Origin: Symbiodinium natans
Lineage: Eukaryota; Sar; Dinophyceae; Suessiales; Symbiodiniaceae
DNA length: 64,000 nt
Direction: 5' to 3'
Assembly: GCA_905221605.1 (NCBI GenBank)
Contig: CAJNDS010002380.1
Coordinates: forward strand, 220,001 to 284,000
This document shows positions 31,713 to 42,139 of the stretch, in pieces. The notes under the pieces are model-generated. The model saw nothing but the letters and a program-made list of their open reading frames with translations, did no database searches and had not been told where the DNA came from. The position numbers were made by a program, and so were the translations under genes. How positions within the stretch are numbered: the stretch's first letter is position 1; the number at the start of each line of letters is the position of its first letter.

Positions 31713-31989
31713 TGTACTAGATACTACTTGCTACATACAATACACACCATGTATGCATATGCTGATTTTCCTGCCCGTAGACTCCCTCGACCATTCTTTA
31801 TCCTGTTGAGCCCGATCTGAGAACTGTCCCTCGACATCCTTTTTGCCCCGCGGGCAGGTCCACAGTGTGAAAAACCACTGCATGGCTTTTATAACCATTG
31901 GTAAATATGGTGACTTTCCATCAACAACTGTTGTCTCAAATAATCTTCTGTTTTTTTCCAACAATGAAATCCCAACCCTACACCCCACC

Positions 31990-32335
31990 TAATGCCCGAA
32001 GAAGTCAGACCCTAAACCCTAAACCCTAAACCCTCCTGCGCTGCAGCCGAGCTGCAAGCCAGCAGGGGCCCGGACGAGCTGCGAGGCCATCGGGGCCTGC
32101 CATCTGGTGTACCATGCATAATCAGGGTTTAGGATTTGGGGTTTAGGGTTTAGGGTTTAGGGTTTTTTTTTTGCCACCCGACTGGCCACGGCAATGCGGG
32201 GTACAAGGTCGGAAACTAGAAAAGAAGCGGTTTAGGGGTTTAGGGTTTAGGGTTCAGGGTTTAGGGTTTAGGGTTTAGGGTCTAGGGTTTAGGGTTTAGG
32301 GTTTAGGGTTTAGGGTTTTTTTTTAGGGTTTAGTA
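31990..32335. repeat. Telomere-like blocks with T-tracts
   Basis: CCCTAAA units (32,010-32,032) are followed by TTTAGGG blocks (32,105-32,165 and 32,230-32,330). Two blocks end in runs of nine to ten T, the first followed by GCCACCC. The same composite recurs at about 35,480 and 38,815. Confidence 0.85.
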
Positions 32336-33129
32336 TACAAAGCAGGTCATGATCTAATTTTGTATATTGTAGAAATATATATTATATTGCAGTATACCAT
32401 AGCATTGCATTGGCATTTTATAGATGCTGTGAGCTTCACCATGGCCAGCCTGTGCCGCAGAGGCAGCGCCCACTGGCTGAAACAAGGGCTCACCCCTCAC
32501 TCAACTCCTAGGCCCCAACGTCCCAAAAACTCCTGGGATGTGAAGATTCTGGAGATTATCGTAGATTCTACAGCCTGGAGTATATTAGTGGTACAGTGTC
32601 GTAGAGGACTTCGAAAGCATCTTTCCACTTCGTTCCAGTAAGAGAAGGCTTGATTGAGCCTGCAGCCTTCAAAATCTGGCATGCCTGCTACGTGTCCAAC
32701 AAGCTAAATCGAAGCGTGGCTCGAGCAACGCTGCGGAGGTGTTTGCAGGAACTTGCAGATATGCATGGCATGCGGCAGCTGCGAAAAGGGAATCTGAGGG
32801 GTATGCTAATACAGGGCGCAGGTCGAAGGACCCTCAACAATGGTAAAAAAGGCGCCCGTTCCATCCAAGTATCACCCATGATGTACGCTGACCCGGAATC
32901 CCACAGCCCGCATCGGCTCACTCTGCTCACTCCGGGGCACGGACGGCGTCCAGGTATCTTCGACGATCTCTTGGGCCATGGCGGGCCCTGGCACGAGCAC
33001 AGCCAGAGCCGGATCCTAGATCGCCAAGGCAGCGCACGAGACTCCCCAGAAACCTTCAGAACAAAACCACGCCGAGTCATTCATGGACCACCGGTCGCCA
33101 CTGACTGAAAAATGTTCATGCTGTTGTGA

Positions 33130-34725
33130 TCACGTTTGCCATCCAGCCTCGGCTTCGAGGTCCATATTTGGGTGGCACGAAGAGGAGCTGCGGGACACAC
33201 ATTGCGGCAATGCGCCAACAATCATCATACCTTCTTCAGAGTCTACCCACACGGCTTCAAAGACCTGCAAATGCAAAGGGCCACCAATAAACCAACCTTT
33301 TGCAGCGTGAGCAGAGTCTCTCCATTTCTCCTCCCATCTTCCTAGTTTCACAGAGGGTCGCTGCAGGAGACTTTGCTAGGGTGCCCTGGACTTCTGGCAA
33401 TGAATCGCCTAATTCTGCCCGAAACTGCAAAAAGACCCTCCAAGCTCCCTGTGAAGGGGCTTTGGCCTCAAAGAGCCTCTGCACCCTGGGAAACCACAGG
33501 GTCCATGCACCGCAGCTAAACTCTCCTGCGGCTTTTTCGGCACTTAGCACTGGAGCTACCATTGTCAAAGCACCACTGGCCAGGGCGAGCAGAGCCAAAG
33601 ACCTGGCAGGCCTTCCCAAACTTACACACAGGAGCGGACGACAAACCTCGGGGCCCCAACCCCCAAACTCTGAGCCACGAACCCCCGAAAGCATCCAACC
33701 CCTTGAAAAACCTGGAACTGCAAACCCTTCAGGCAAACCCAGGAAAGCATGAACAACCTCGAGGCATTGCTGACCAGACCCCAACGCCCGATGGCAAGGG
33801 CCATGCTCACCTCTTCTGGGCAGTGATGGGTTAACCCCCGTCCGCCTCGTGGGGGGGGGGCGAGCTCCAAGATTCTCGGAGAAAAAAAGTGCTCAGGGTT
33901 TAATGTCAAGGTACCTGTTTGGTATTTTTGGCTGCTCTGTACAAACGGAACCTGGAACCCAAGAAAAGGTAAAAGGGTGCAGAGCTCATCAGGGGGTATT
34001 CGTCGGAGCGTTGCGCCCCCCGTCACTTGGTCCGAAAAAGGGGCTAGTGTCCCAGGCCCGAGCACCTCGGTCATCTGCAGCGTATGGGGCTGATGGTCTT
34101 CAGACACAAACCCTAAACACTAAACTCCGGAAACCTTTAAAGGCTGAGGGGCTGTAGGGGTCTTGGGTGATAGGGAAAACCTTTTTGCACCCTTGAGAAC
34201 CAGTCAGAGGCTCTAACTGGCTGGAACCACTGAATGACACGGAAGCGCCGGGCTCTCGTGCAAAAGGACTCGAGGCGGCCAGGGCGATAGTGCAGCCAGT
34301 GCAGGTTCGCCGAGCGACGTGAGTACGTGTAGCTACAGACCTTTTGCATGGGGCCTGGGGTGGGGGAATTCAGAACCTCAACGAGATGTGGAAAGGGGAA
34401 CAGTAGAGCAAGGCGCTATGCTGATCGTGCCCTACGACACCCCCAAACCCCAAAGAACACATGCCAGAGCGCAGATTGGGAGGGGCCGAGTGGCTTCATC
34501 TTGAGTTCAGGGCTTAGGGCTGGAGACCCCATCGGGTTCATAAGTATGCCCTCTCTTGTAGCGCCATGCCTTTCAGCAGCAAACCCGCCTAAAGGCGCGC
34601 ATGAAACAGCACCATGGTTCCATGGTTGCCAGGAGCCCGAGATGTTCACGAGGTATTTTGGGGCTGCGAGCGGATGCGGGGTGACTAGCTTGCATGGGAC
34701 AACAGGGGCTTCGAACATCTCGAGG
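33130..34725 (-). other. Unassigned exon-like frames, minus strand
   Basis: Several minus-strand frames read like protein but match no family I recognise: about 33,350-33,640 (LALLALASGALTMVAPV, AWRVFLQFRAELGDSLPEVQ), 33,180-33,285 (LQVFEAVWVDSEEGMMIVGA), 33,960-34,090 (LRRIPPDELCTLL), 34,195-34,330 (LHWLHYRPGRLESF, RFRVIQWFQPV) and 34,560-34,720 (PKYLVNISGSWQPWNHG). They could be exons of one spliced gene. Splice sites were not resolved and chance cannot be excluded. Confidence 0.3.
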
Positions 34726-35840
34726 CCAATGTCAGTTTGCTTTGTGGCCCACCGCTGACTGTTAGCAGGTTTGCTGCACCTCGGGACATATGCTCAAGGC
34801 CTCAAGGCAATCGCAACTGATCAACTTCTGCTTGTGCACTGTTCGACGTGATGGGCGGCTTCGCCCCGAGCGTATGCGCCCAACATGAAGCCCACAACAG
34901 CTTCCTCGGTCAAAGCCCTACTCCCAGCGCAAGGTGCCCAATAAACAGATGACCGGCTGAACTCCCTAAGGCTCTAAAACTCCCCAAAGGTGCGCCTGCT
35001 TGAACACTCAGCTCTCCGTCCCACCCGGCTGCGGCTTCGACCTGAGGCATTTGGCGGCGTTTTGAGATTTGGCCTGCCTTGGCCTACCTTGGCCTGCCTT
35101 GAGGCTTCAAAGAGATGGTGGTTGAATTGGGGGGGGGGGGGTGCGAAGATAGGCAAAGGAGCTCGGCCCTGGGCTCGCGTCGCTTCAGGTCGCTGGTGGG
35201 CGTCGCGTGTGCGCGCGGCAAGTTGCCGAGTTAGGGTCCCTCTTCGGCTACCGATGCTAAAAGCCTCGGACTTGGGCACCCGTAGCTGAAGCTGAGTAAG
35301 CTTATAAAGTTGATGGTTCTGGTCGGCTTCTTGCATCCCGCAGCCCCAAAGGGAGTCTCCTGGGCCGAGGAAACTCCACGACAGCAGATGCAAAGCAAAG
35401 ACTCGCCCGCTCGGAGCCCGGCGTCCTCAAGCGCTTAGACACGTGGCCCATGGACTTCTCGGTCGCCTGATTTAGGGTCTAGGGTTTAGGGTTTTTTTTG
35501 CCGCCCGCCTAGCTGAACTGGACGTCCACACTGCAGGGGTCGAGGGTTTAGGGTTCTGCCACCAGCCCAGCTGACATAAAGGCCACATTGCAGGCAGCAT
35601 AGTCTGGCAACCAAAGCGAAAGGGAGACTTGGTGCCGTTAAAGCCATCGCAGAAAAAACGCTCCAAATGGCTTGATTTTTTGAGCGAAATCTCCATGTGG
35701 TGATGCCCTCCTTGCACCTTCAGGTGCAAAGTGCAGTGGTCCGCACCTGTGCGGCTGTACAGATCCTTGTATCAGGCCCCCACAGCGCTGTACAAGTGGA
35801 CAGCTTTTGGGGGGCACGAAAATCTGATGAGTGCGCGAGT

Positions 35841-37313
35841 CTACTTGCCCTGCTTCATCATCAGGGAGCGCTTTCTTTGAGTTTTCTGCATCTGGGTCTC
35901 CTCATCGCCATTTGCCTTCCACAAGCCGCGGTGAAGAACCTCGGCCGCAGCATCATGCACCTTCTCCCAGCCATGGAAGCGTCCGCGCTGGCTCAGAGTG
36001 CCGACGGCGTTGGGGAACGCATGGTGAACATCATGGAACAGCATCTCGTTCCAGCGGTGCTTGCCACCCAGAACCATAGCCATGACATTGTGCAGCACTG
36101 GCCAGGTACGGCCTGGATCCTGCGCGAGGAACTCGTTCCAGGGAAGGGAGTGCGTGAAGTTGGTGATGAACATCCAGGCCGCCGAGAACCCAATGCGGGC
36201 AAAGAACGACACGGTGAACATGAAGCGCCAGCCCTCGCTCAAGGGGCGTCCCAAAGGGTAGGTGCCGAGCAGCCACACGAAGGCCCACAGGGACAGGACA
36301 AAAGCATTGTGTTTGATGCGGCGAGGAACCCATTTGCTCCAGAACTCCTTGTTGCACTTACCACCCGCGCCCTCATCCGGGAAGTGCATCCACCACTCCA
36401 GGGCGAAGAGGGATCCGGTGTCGTTCAGGCCAAAGAAGTGGATCACCGGAATGAACGGCACGGTGAGCAGGTACTTGTACCAGTTGGAGCTCCATGGCCC
36501 TGCCCACTGCTGCAAGGCATAGTGGAACTCCTCAGGGTCCCAGCCGAACTCGCCCTGGATGAGCAAGTCCACAGTGGACGCGTGATGCCTGTTGTGTTCC
36601 AGCACGAACTCCTCCCACGGCAAGGAGAAAAAGTCCGCAAACCTATACTGAACTTGGAACCCTAGCAAAAATTGTGATTTTTGCTGTTTCTTAGGAGCAA
36701 TAGCACCCAACAACTTTAAAAAATATTCCGAATAATTCCAATAATTCCTAAGAAACGGGTGGGTCAAGAAGCGCTGCCATTCGTACACGGGGAAGGTGGC
36801 ACCGTGCATGACATCATGATCGATGTAGATCTGCTGGATGGCGATGTACGAAAACGGGATGCCGAAGCACAGCGTGCAAGTCCACCAAAAGTCTGGGAAG
36901 CAAGCCAAGGCTGCGCAATAGGCGATTACCATCAATACTTGGCTGAAAAAGATCGCTGTGAGCACGTTCCACATGTATATCATCTGCTCAGGTGTGATCT
37001 TGGTGAAGAGGAACGCCAAGTTTTGCGGCATGGGGTCTGGCTTGTTCGGGGTCGGGAAAAGCCGATTGGTCTTCAGACTCCTGTTTTCGTTGTTTTTCTG
37101 AACCGAGAGCATCTTGTCGCTGCTTTGCGCAACGCCTGCTGCATTCGGGTCTCCTTCACCAGGCAGTGCGTTTTTGAGAGCGGCGATCTCATGATCATGC
37201 TCGTACTTGCGCTTAAGCTCCTCGAGGTACTCATCCGCGCCATAGAAGATCGAGGCCTTGCTGTGGGCCTGGCCCTTGCCCTCCTTGGCCAAGAGCGGCG
37301 CGCGGGTCGCCAT
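35841..37313 (-). CDS. Membrane fatty acid desaturase with one in-frame intron
   Basis: An iron-dependent membrane enzyme that would insert a double bond into a fatty acyl chain. Three His boxes are present: HDVMH (36,801-36,818), HNRHH (36,582-36,596) and HDVHH (36,021-36,035), with hydrophobic spans between. The start is the ATG at 37,313; the frame is open 14 codons further only from a GTG within spliced-leader relics. A 114-nt AT-rich stretch at 36,643-36,756 reads through as 38 codons without a stop, but has GT...AG borders and interrupts the conserved HPF-ADFFSLPWEEF. Without it the protein is 452 residues, typical of the family. Substrate and double-bond position cannot be told. The gene stands alone, with telomere-like repeats 20 bp upstream. 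Confidence 0.88.
   Translation of the reverse strand: MATRAPLLAKEGKGQAHSKASIFYGADEYLEELKRKYEHDHEIAALKNALPGEGDPNAAGVAQSSDKMLSVQKNNENRSLKTNRLFPTPNKPDPMPQNLAFLFTKITPEQMIYMWNVLTAIFFSQVLMVIAYCAALACFPDFWWTCTLCFGIPFSYIAIQQIYIDHDVMHGATFPVYEWQRFLTHPFLRNYWNYSEYFLKLLGAIAPKKQQKSQFLLGFQVQYRFADFFSLPWEEFVLEHNRHHASTVDLLIQGEFGWDPEEFHYALQQWAGPWSSNWYKYLLTVPFIPVIHFFGLNDTGSLFALEWWMHFPDEGAGGKCNKEFWSKWVPRRIKHNAFVLSLWAFVWLLGTYPLGRPLSEGWRFMFTVSFFARIGFSAAWMFITNFTHSLPWNEFLAQDPGRTWPVLHNVMAMVLGGKHRWNEMLFHDVHHAFPNAVGTLSQRGRFHGWEKVHDAAAEVLHRGLWKANGDEETQMQKTQRKRSLMMKQGK
36643..36756 (-). other. 114-nt GT-AG intron with internal inverted repeats (introner-like)
   Basis: The sense strand starts GTTTCTTAGGA and ends AGTATAG; removal joins CACCC to GTTTGCGGAC and restores His-Pro-Phe-Ala-Asp. 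Inside, TTTCTTAGGA recurs as its reverse complement TCCTAAGAAA, and GCAAAAA pairs with TTTTTGC. It is AT-rich against a GC-rich exon. Length is a multiple of three with no stop, so unspliced mRNA would still be translated. Confidence 0.75.
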
Positions 37314-37345
37314 AGATGCAATGGCGGTCGAGAATTGAAGTTGTG

Positions 37346-37381
37346 CTTGGACCACAAAACTTGGGCCAAAATGCTTGAGAC
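37346..37381 (-). other. Three tandem spliced-leader relics upstream of the desaturase ATG
   Basis: The sense strand reads GTCTCAAG (37,374-37,381), CATTTTGGCCCAAG (37,360-37,373) and TTTTGTGGTCCAAG (37,346-37,359) with no gaps. Each resembles the 3' part of the dinoflagellate leader (CCATTTTGGCTCAAG). Such truncated tandem relics are the published signature of trans-spliced mRNAs that were reverse-transcribed and reinserted several times. Confidence 0.7.
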
Positions 37382-39480
37382 ATAGCGATTCTGGGTTTAG
37401 GGTTCAGGGCTTAGGGTTTACTGCTCTATGTCCGGGGCCCCACAAACCCCCCAAACGCATTGTGAACATTCCAGGCCACGGAGAAAGGTCTGTTGAAGAA
37501 CCTTGCACGCGAGGTCCAACATTCTGGCCCTCCTGTGTAGAAACCCTAGGCTGGCTGATCCTAAACCCTAAACCCTAAACCCCAAACCCTAAACCCTAAA
37601 CCCCCTTGACGTATTTACAAGAAGCCGAGACCCACCTCCGGAGTGGCCTGGGGCACATCCTCCTGAAGATGACTGGGCAGCGCAAGCAGACAAACACTAC
37701 AGGAGAAACCAGCCGAAGCATGTTTCCTAACCATGCTGGGCACAGGCTCACATCTCGCTCACGAGTTTACGACTCTTCTCTCAAGGCACGCCCTTTGCCT
37801 CTTACTGCTGCAGGTTTTCAAGGAATGCTGGGCTGTGACGATGTACAGAGCATGCGAGGCGACATAACCCACATCTGCCCGAAGCTTCATGGCTCCAAAG
37901 CCGCACTTCCCTGTCCTCGGCCTCCTCAGATCTCGCTTTTTCAGCGCTAGCTGCAGGAGCCTCGGGCCAGCCACCAGAGCATCCGAAAGCAACCGGTAGA
38001 ACTTACACAAACTGGCTTCTTAAGGAAGAGAGAGCGCGCAGGACTTCGGAGGCTCCCAGGGCTGACTACCCAAAGCCGAAGCCCAACAAGCTCGACTGCA
38101 AGGCCACGCAAAAGCAATAATGTGAGCCTCAACGGTGCCATTCACCGGCGTCTCCTTCGCCTCGGCTCCACAAGCGCGAAAGGATTGCCCTCGATGAGAA
38201 ACCCGAAATGCTGAACGCAGAGCCCGCAGCAACAAGCCCAAACGACAAGCAAATCTTGGGTGAACCCACAATGCAAGACATGTTATGGCTGCAAGTTGGT
38301 GTCGCCAGCCTGTAACTCAAAATCCCAAACCCTGTAACTCAAAATCCCAAACCCTGTGGACCACAGACTGCCAAACCTCGAACCTGGGCCGCAGTACCTT
38401 GCAGCATGCCACATTAGCACGTGCCTCTCAAGCACAGCGCGTCAAACCCACCCCAAATTCCCCTGTCGATCCCCCTGGGCCGCAGACCGACACCGAAAAC
38501 GTCACGCAAACCCATCACCCATCACCCCCTACTCCTAAGCCCTGAACTCAACCCTGAACCCCAAACCCTCAAACCCGAAACCCTAAACCCTAAACTCGAA
38601 ACCCTCAACCTAAACCCTGAACCCTCGACCCTAAACCCTAAACCCTGGCCTCCTCCTCAGCCTCTGTGTAGCCGCCCAACAGCCCAGGGAGGCCGGCCGC
38701 TTCGCCTGACTCCAGGGTTTAGGGTTTAGGGTTTAGGGTTTAGGGTTTAGGGTTTAGGGCTTAGGGCTTGGGGCTTGGGGCTTAGGGCTTAGGGTTTAGG
38801 TTTAGGGTTTAGGGCTTTCTTTGCCACCCCTAGCAGACCCCCTTCTGGGATCACTGTGCACGGAACAGTCGGGCGAAAGGTTTAGGGTTTAGGGTGCGAT
38901 CATGGGAGTTGTCTCATCTCGCCTTCCGTTTCCTGGCAGTCAGCAAGTCCTGGTTCAAAAAAGGGTGCGATCTCGCTTCGTACGCTCTTAGAGCTGTAGA
39001 AAGCACACGGAAAAGTCATGACACCCTTTACCCCGAACCCTAAGCGCCCACAAAGTGACGAGCGAAGGGTTGGCGGATCTGTGGTAGGGTGTGGAGCTCT
39101 TTCAGGGTGAATCATAGTGGGTTCCTTGGACATTTGTGTCTTTCACTCCAAGGAACTCCCTCACAAATCCCACAAGCCGACTCAGGCCTGTCTGTGCCGA
39201 GGGCGAAGGTGATCCTCAATGAAGAATGAAGATGGCAGGGTTATAGGTATCAGGAGGCATCTCCAAAAGCATTTGGGCTCCAAGTGTTTACGACATGCCT
39301 GAACCCTGTCCCTCTGGCGGTTTAGGGGTTTAGGGGTTTAGGGTTTAGGGTTCAGGGTTCAGGGTTCAGGGTTCAGGGTTCAGGGTTTAGGGTTTCCTGA
39401 AAGGACCGTCCTGTCCGGAATTGTCACCAAAACGGGTTCTGCGAGGACGCCAAGGCAGCAGGGGAGGCCGATAAACTCTT
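37382..39480. other. Intergenic region with telomere-like blocks
   Basis: TTTAGGG/CCCTAAA blocks lie at about 37,395-37,420, 37,560-37,602, 38,560-38,650 (degenerate), 38,716-38,820 and 39,318-39,395 (ending in TTCAGGG units). The unique parts at 37.6-38.5 kb show no convincing exon. Confidence 0.6.
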
Positions 39481-39488
39481 CCTTACAG

Positions 39489-39918
39489 TCAGCCCTTTAA
39501 GAACCCGGCACCGAATACAAAGGCACTAAGGCCAGATCCTGGAAATCGCACCAGCGATGGCAAAAAGGTGGCGCCACAACAAGGAACGCAGGAAGGGGCG
39601 AGGCGAAGCCCCCCGAAGTCCCCGGAGACAAGGTGTGAAGAAACCGCCCCCACGCAACCGTCTCGTGAAACTCCAAGGGCCCGTCTCGCTTCGGCCGGAG
39701 ACGCGGGAGGCGGAGGCTCCTGCACTCGGCCCGGTGGGCCCCAAGTCCATGGTTGGTCGCTACTGTCATATACTGTGATGCTATCTTCGGGATTTCTCCG
39801 TTCATCAACCACGAATCCTAGCCGGCAACCAAACCAGACGACATCCATGTAACCCCAACCCAGCGGCTCCTCATCGTCCGGGTCATCGTCGAGCGACTCG
39901 AAGTAGCTGTCGTCCTAG
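39489..39918 (-). CDS. Exon-like frame with acidic N-terminus, function unknown
   Basis: After a possible acceptor (CTAG) the minus frame reads DSYFESLDDDPDDEEPLGWG, then YMDVVWFGCRLGFVVDE and NPEDSITVYDSSDQPW, and stays open for about 143 codons. The acidic run and aromatic-rich middle look like real protein. The Pro/Ala/Arg-rich end may be read-through into an intron. I do not recognise the family. Confidence 0.35.
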
Positions 39919-40141
39919 CAAGTCTCCCAATTCTCATCACGTCTGCTGAAAGATGCCCCACTAACTCTTTCAACACAAGTTGTCACCATGCCTCAGATCT
40001 TCAATCCACATGGCCCCCAGAGCCCTTCGACATCGCATGCCGAAAACGAAAGGCCATCCCACAGCCACAGCCTCAAAGGCAATGAGCAACTTGCACTCAG
40101 GACCAAAACTAATTTCACTTCGAACATCCCCACCCTCTCTG

Positions 40142-40235
40142 GGTAGAGACACTCTGGGGTTGGGCACTCCAGGGACACTCTGGGGTTGGGCACTCTAGGG
40201 CCTAGACTCTAGGGACACTCTGGGGTTGGGCACTG
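40142..40235 (+). repeat. Tandem repeat of about 28 bp, three units
   Basis: GACACTCTGGGGTTGGGCAC is repeated three times with short spacers (CTCCAGG, TCTAGGG). Frames across it are repeat artefacts. Confidence 0.85.
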
Positions 40236-41171
40236 GACAGTCTGGGATGCGAGGAGTAGACCGGGCGAGGAGAAGAATTGAGTTTAAAATTTAGCAACCC
40301 CACACCGAGGGTGGGGAAAAACGCCGCCATAAACACCACCGTCCTTCGCAAGCCTTACTCACGGCCCCGGCCAAGTGCCCTGAAATATCTGGACTGCAGG
40401 GACAACTCAAGCGACCATACGCAGCAAGGTATGCTGAGCAGCTAAAGACCAAGCCCTAGGCCCTGGACCTCCAGAAAAGCCCTGAACTCATGAAGTTTGC
40501 TTGCCTGTTTGCACCCTGCCCCCCCAAACCCCCCGCGATGGCGGCTGCGCCTCGCCCGAGTCATCACGTCCAGGGCTCTTCGACTGCCTCTCTGAGTAAG
40601 CGATGCTGGGTTTTTGGGGCCAGGCTTTCGGGAACTATGGAAAATCCATATTGGCAAGATGGTGTCATCAGAATGGACCTGCGCATCTCGCGAGCAGAAG
40701 TACCAAATTACCACCCGACCAAATGTTGCACACCCTGCCTTTTCGCGGCTCTTTGACCAGAACCTCAGCCGACTTTCAGATCTCACAAGGCATTCAGGAG
40801 AAGGGATGACATCACTGAAATTGGGGACCTGAAAAAGAGAACCCCAGCTCCTGAAGCTTTGCGGGCCGTCACCCACGACAAGAAGCGAAGTGAGTGTGCG
40901 ACCGGGCTTAAGGGCTTAAGGCCTCGGCCTTTACCCGGGAAATCAAGCAGGGCAACTGCGCCAAAGGCTAACAGCACAGTTTTGGGGCTGAAGTTTGACA
41001 TCTAACCAACCCAAGACCCCGCACCCAAAATGTTGTGATAAACCTGCTCTGTGTCATGGGATCCTCCCCGACCTCGCCTGAAAGATAGCCTTATAAAGGG
41101 CCTTTGTATAACAGAGACATGTCTTTTATACCCAGGTATACCGCAACTGTAAGTTGAGAATCTTCGCATTT

Positions 41172-41213
41172 AGGCCCAAAACAAGCGCCTAAATGAAACC
41201 TTGTTTGGGCCTC
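41172..41213. repeat. Short foldback
   Basis: GGCCCAAAACAAG and its reverse complement CTTGTTTGGGCC enclose CGCCTAAATGAAAC, which could form a hairpin. No gene is attached. Confidence 0.6.
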
Positions 41214-42139
41214 CTTTTTGGGGTTGGGAGTGGGGTGTGCCAGTGTGGCGGCTCGCGGCCGCCTCTTTGCCTGTGGGACGTTGTGTCTTCTCTTGTGCCA
41301 AGCAAACCAAGCCCACTACACGTCAAGACGTAAGACTGCATACAAGAGACGATGTGTTAAGCTTCTGGTCACATCTCTATGGCAATGCACATGCCACTCG
41401 TTCCTGCAGCACAGGTGTTTGAGGTCGGCTCCATCCATGGGCCCACCCGCTGCGTGCTGCTCGGGCGGAAAATTTTCCACCTGCCCGGCAGCTTTAGGCG
41501 CGAGGTCTGTTGACACGGTTTCGGATCGGTTCGTGAGTACCCTGGTCTGGGTGTTTGAGATGAGCCTCCTTAAACTCTGCCAGTGTCAAGATTTCACATG
41601 GCCCCCAAACAGCATTCAAGCGATGGCCTCCAGGTTCTGCTGGTATTTCAGCAGAAGCCTTGGGGGGGCAGGGAGCTTGAGAAGGCTCTCGGACATCTCA
41701 GAATCTTATGAGCGAAGGCTTGCGGGATTGCACGTGGGATCTTCAGGTGTAAGAACTGGTGCAAGGGTCACGCGAAGCTTTGTCGGATGGTGAACAAGTG
41801 CTACACAGCTGTCAAAGGATGCGACGGACTTCAAGCTTCCGAGTCACAAAGCCACAAAGCCACATCACGGACCCCCAGGACTTCCGATGCGAGCTGGCGG
41901 CGCTTCGAGAGGCTTGATTTGTCGCCCGTATCGCTGCAGGAGCGGCCTCAGCTACTGCCGCCAAGGTCTGGGATTTGGGGTCTCGGGATTCGGGGGCCTT
42001 CAAGGTGACGGCCGGACCGACTGCAGCTTGCGCGTTCCGGAAATGCTGATGGGGATGCTGGGCCGGGAGAGAACAAGCAAAGAGACCACCAAAGACCCGA
42101 ACACCACGTCGCGCAAGTCCACTTGCAAATGGTAGACAT

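Noticed and set aside
36643-36756. Reading the 38 extra residues as genuine desaturase protein
   Set aside because: They interrupt a conserved segment, are AT-rich with inverted repeats, and have exact GT-AG borders that restore the family sequence.
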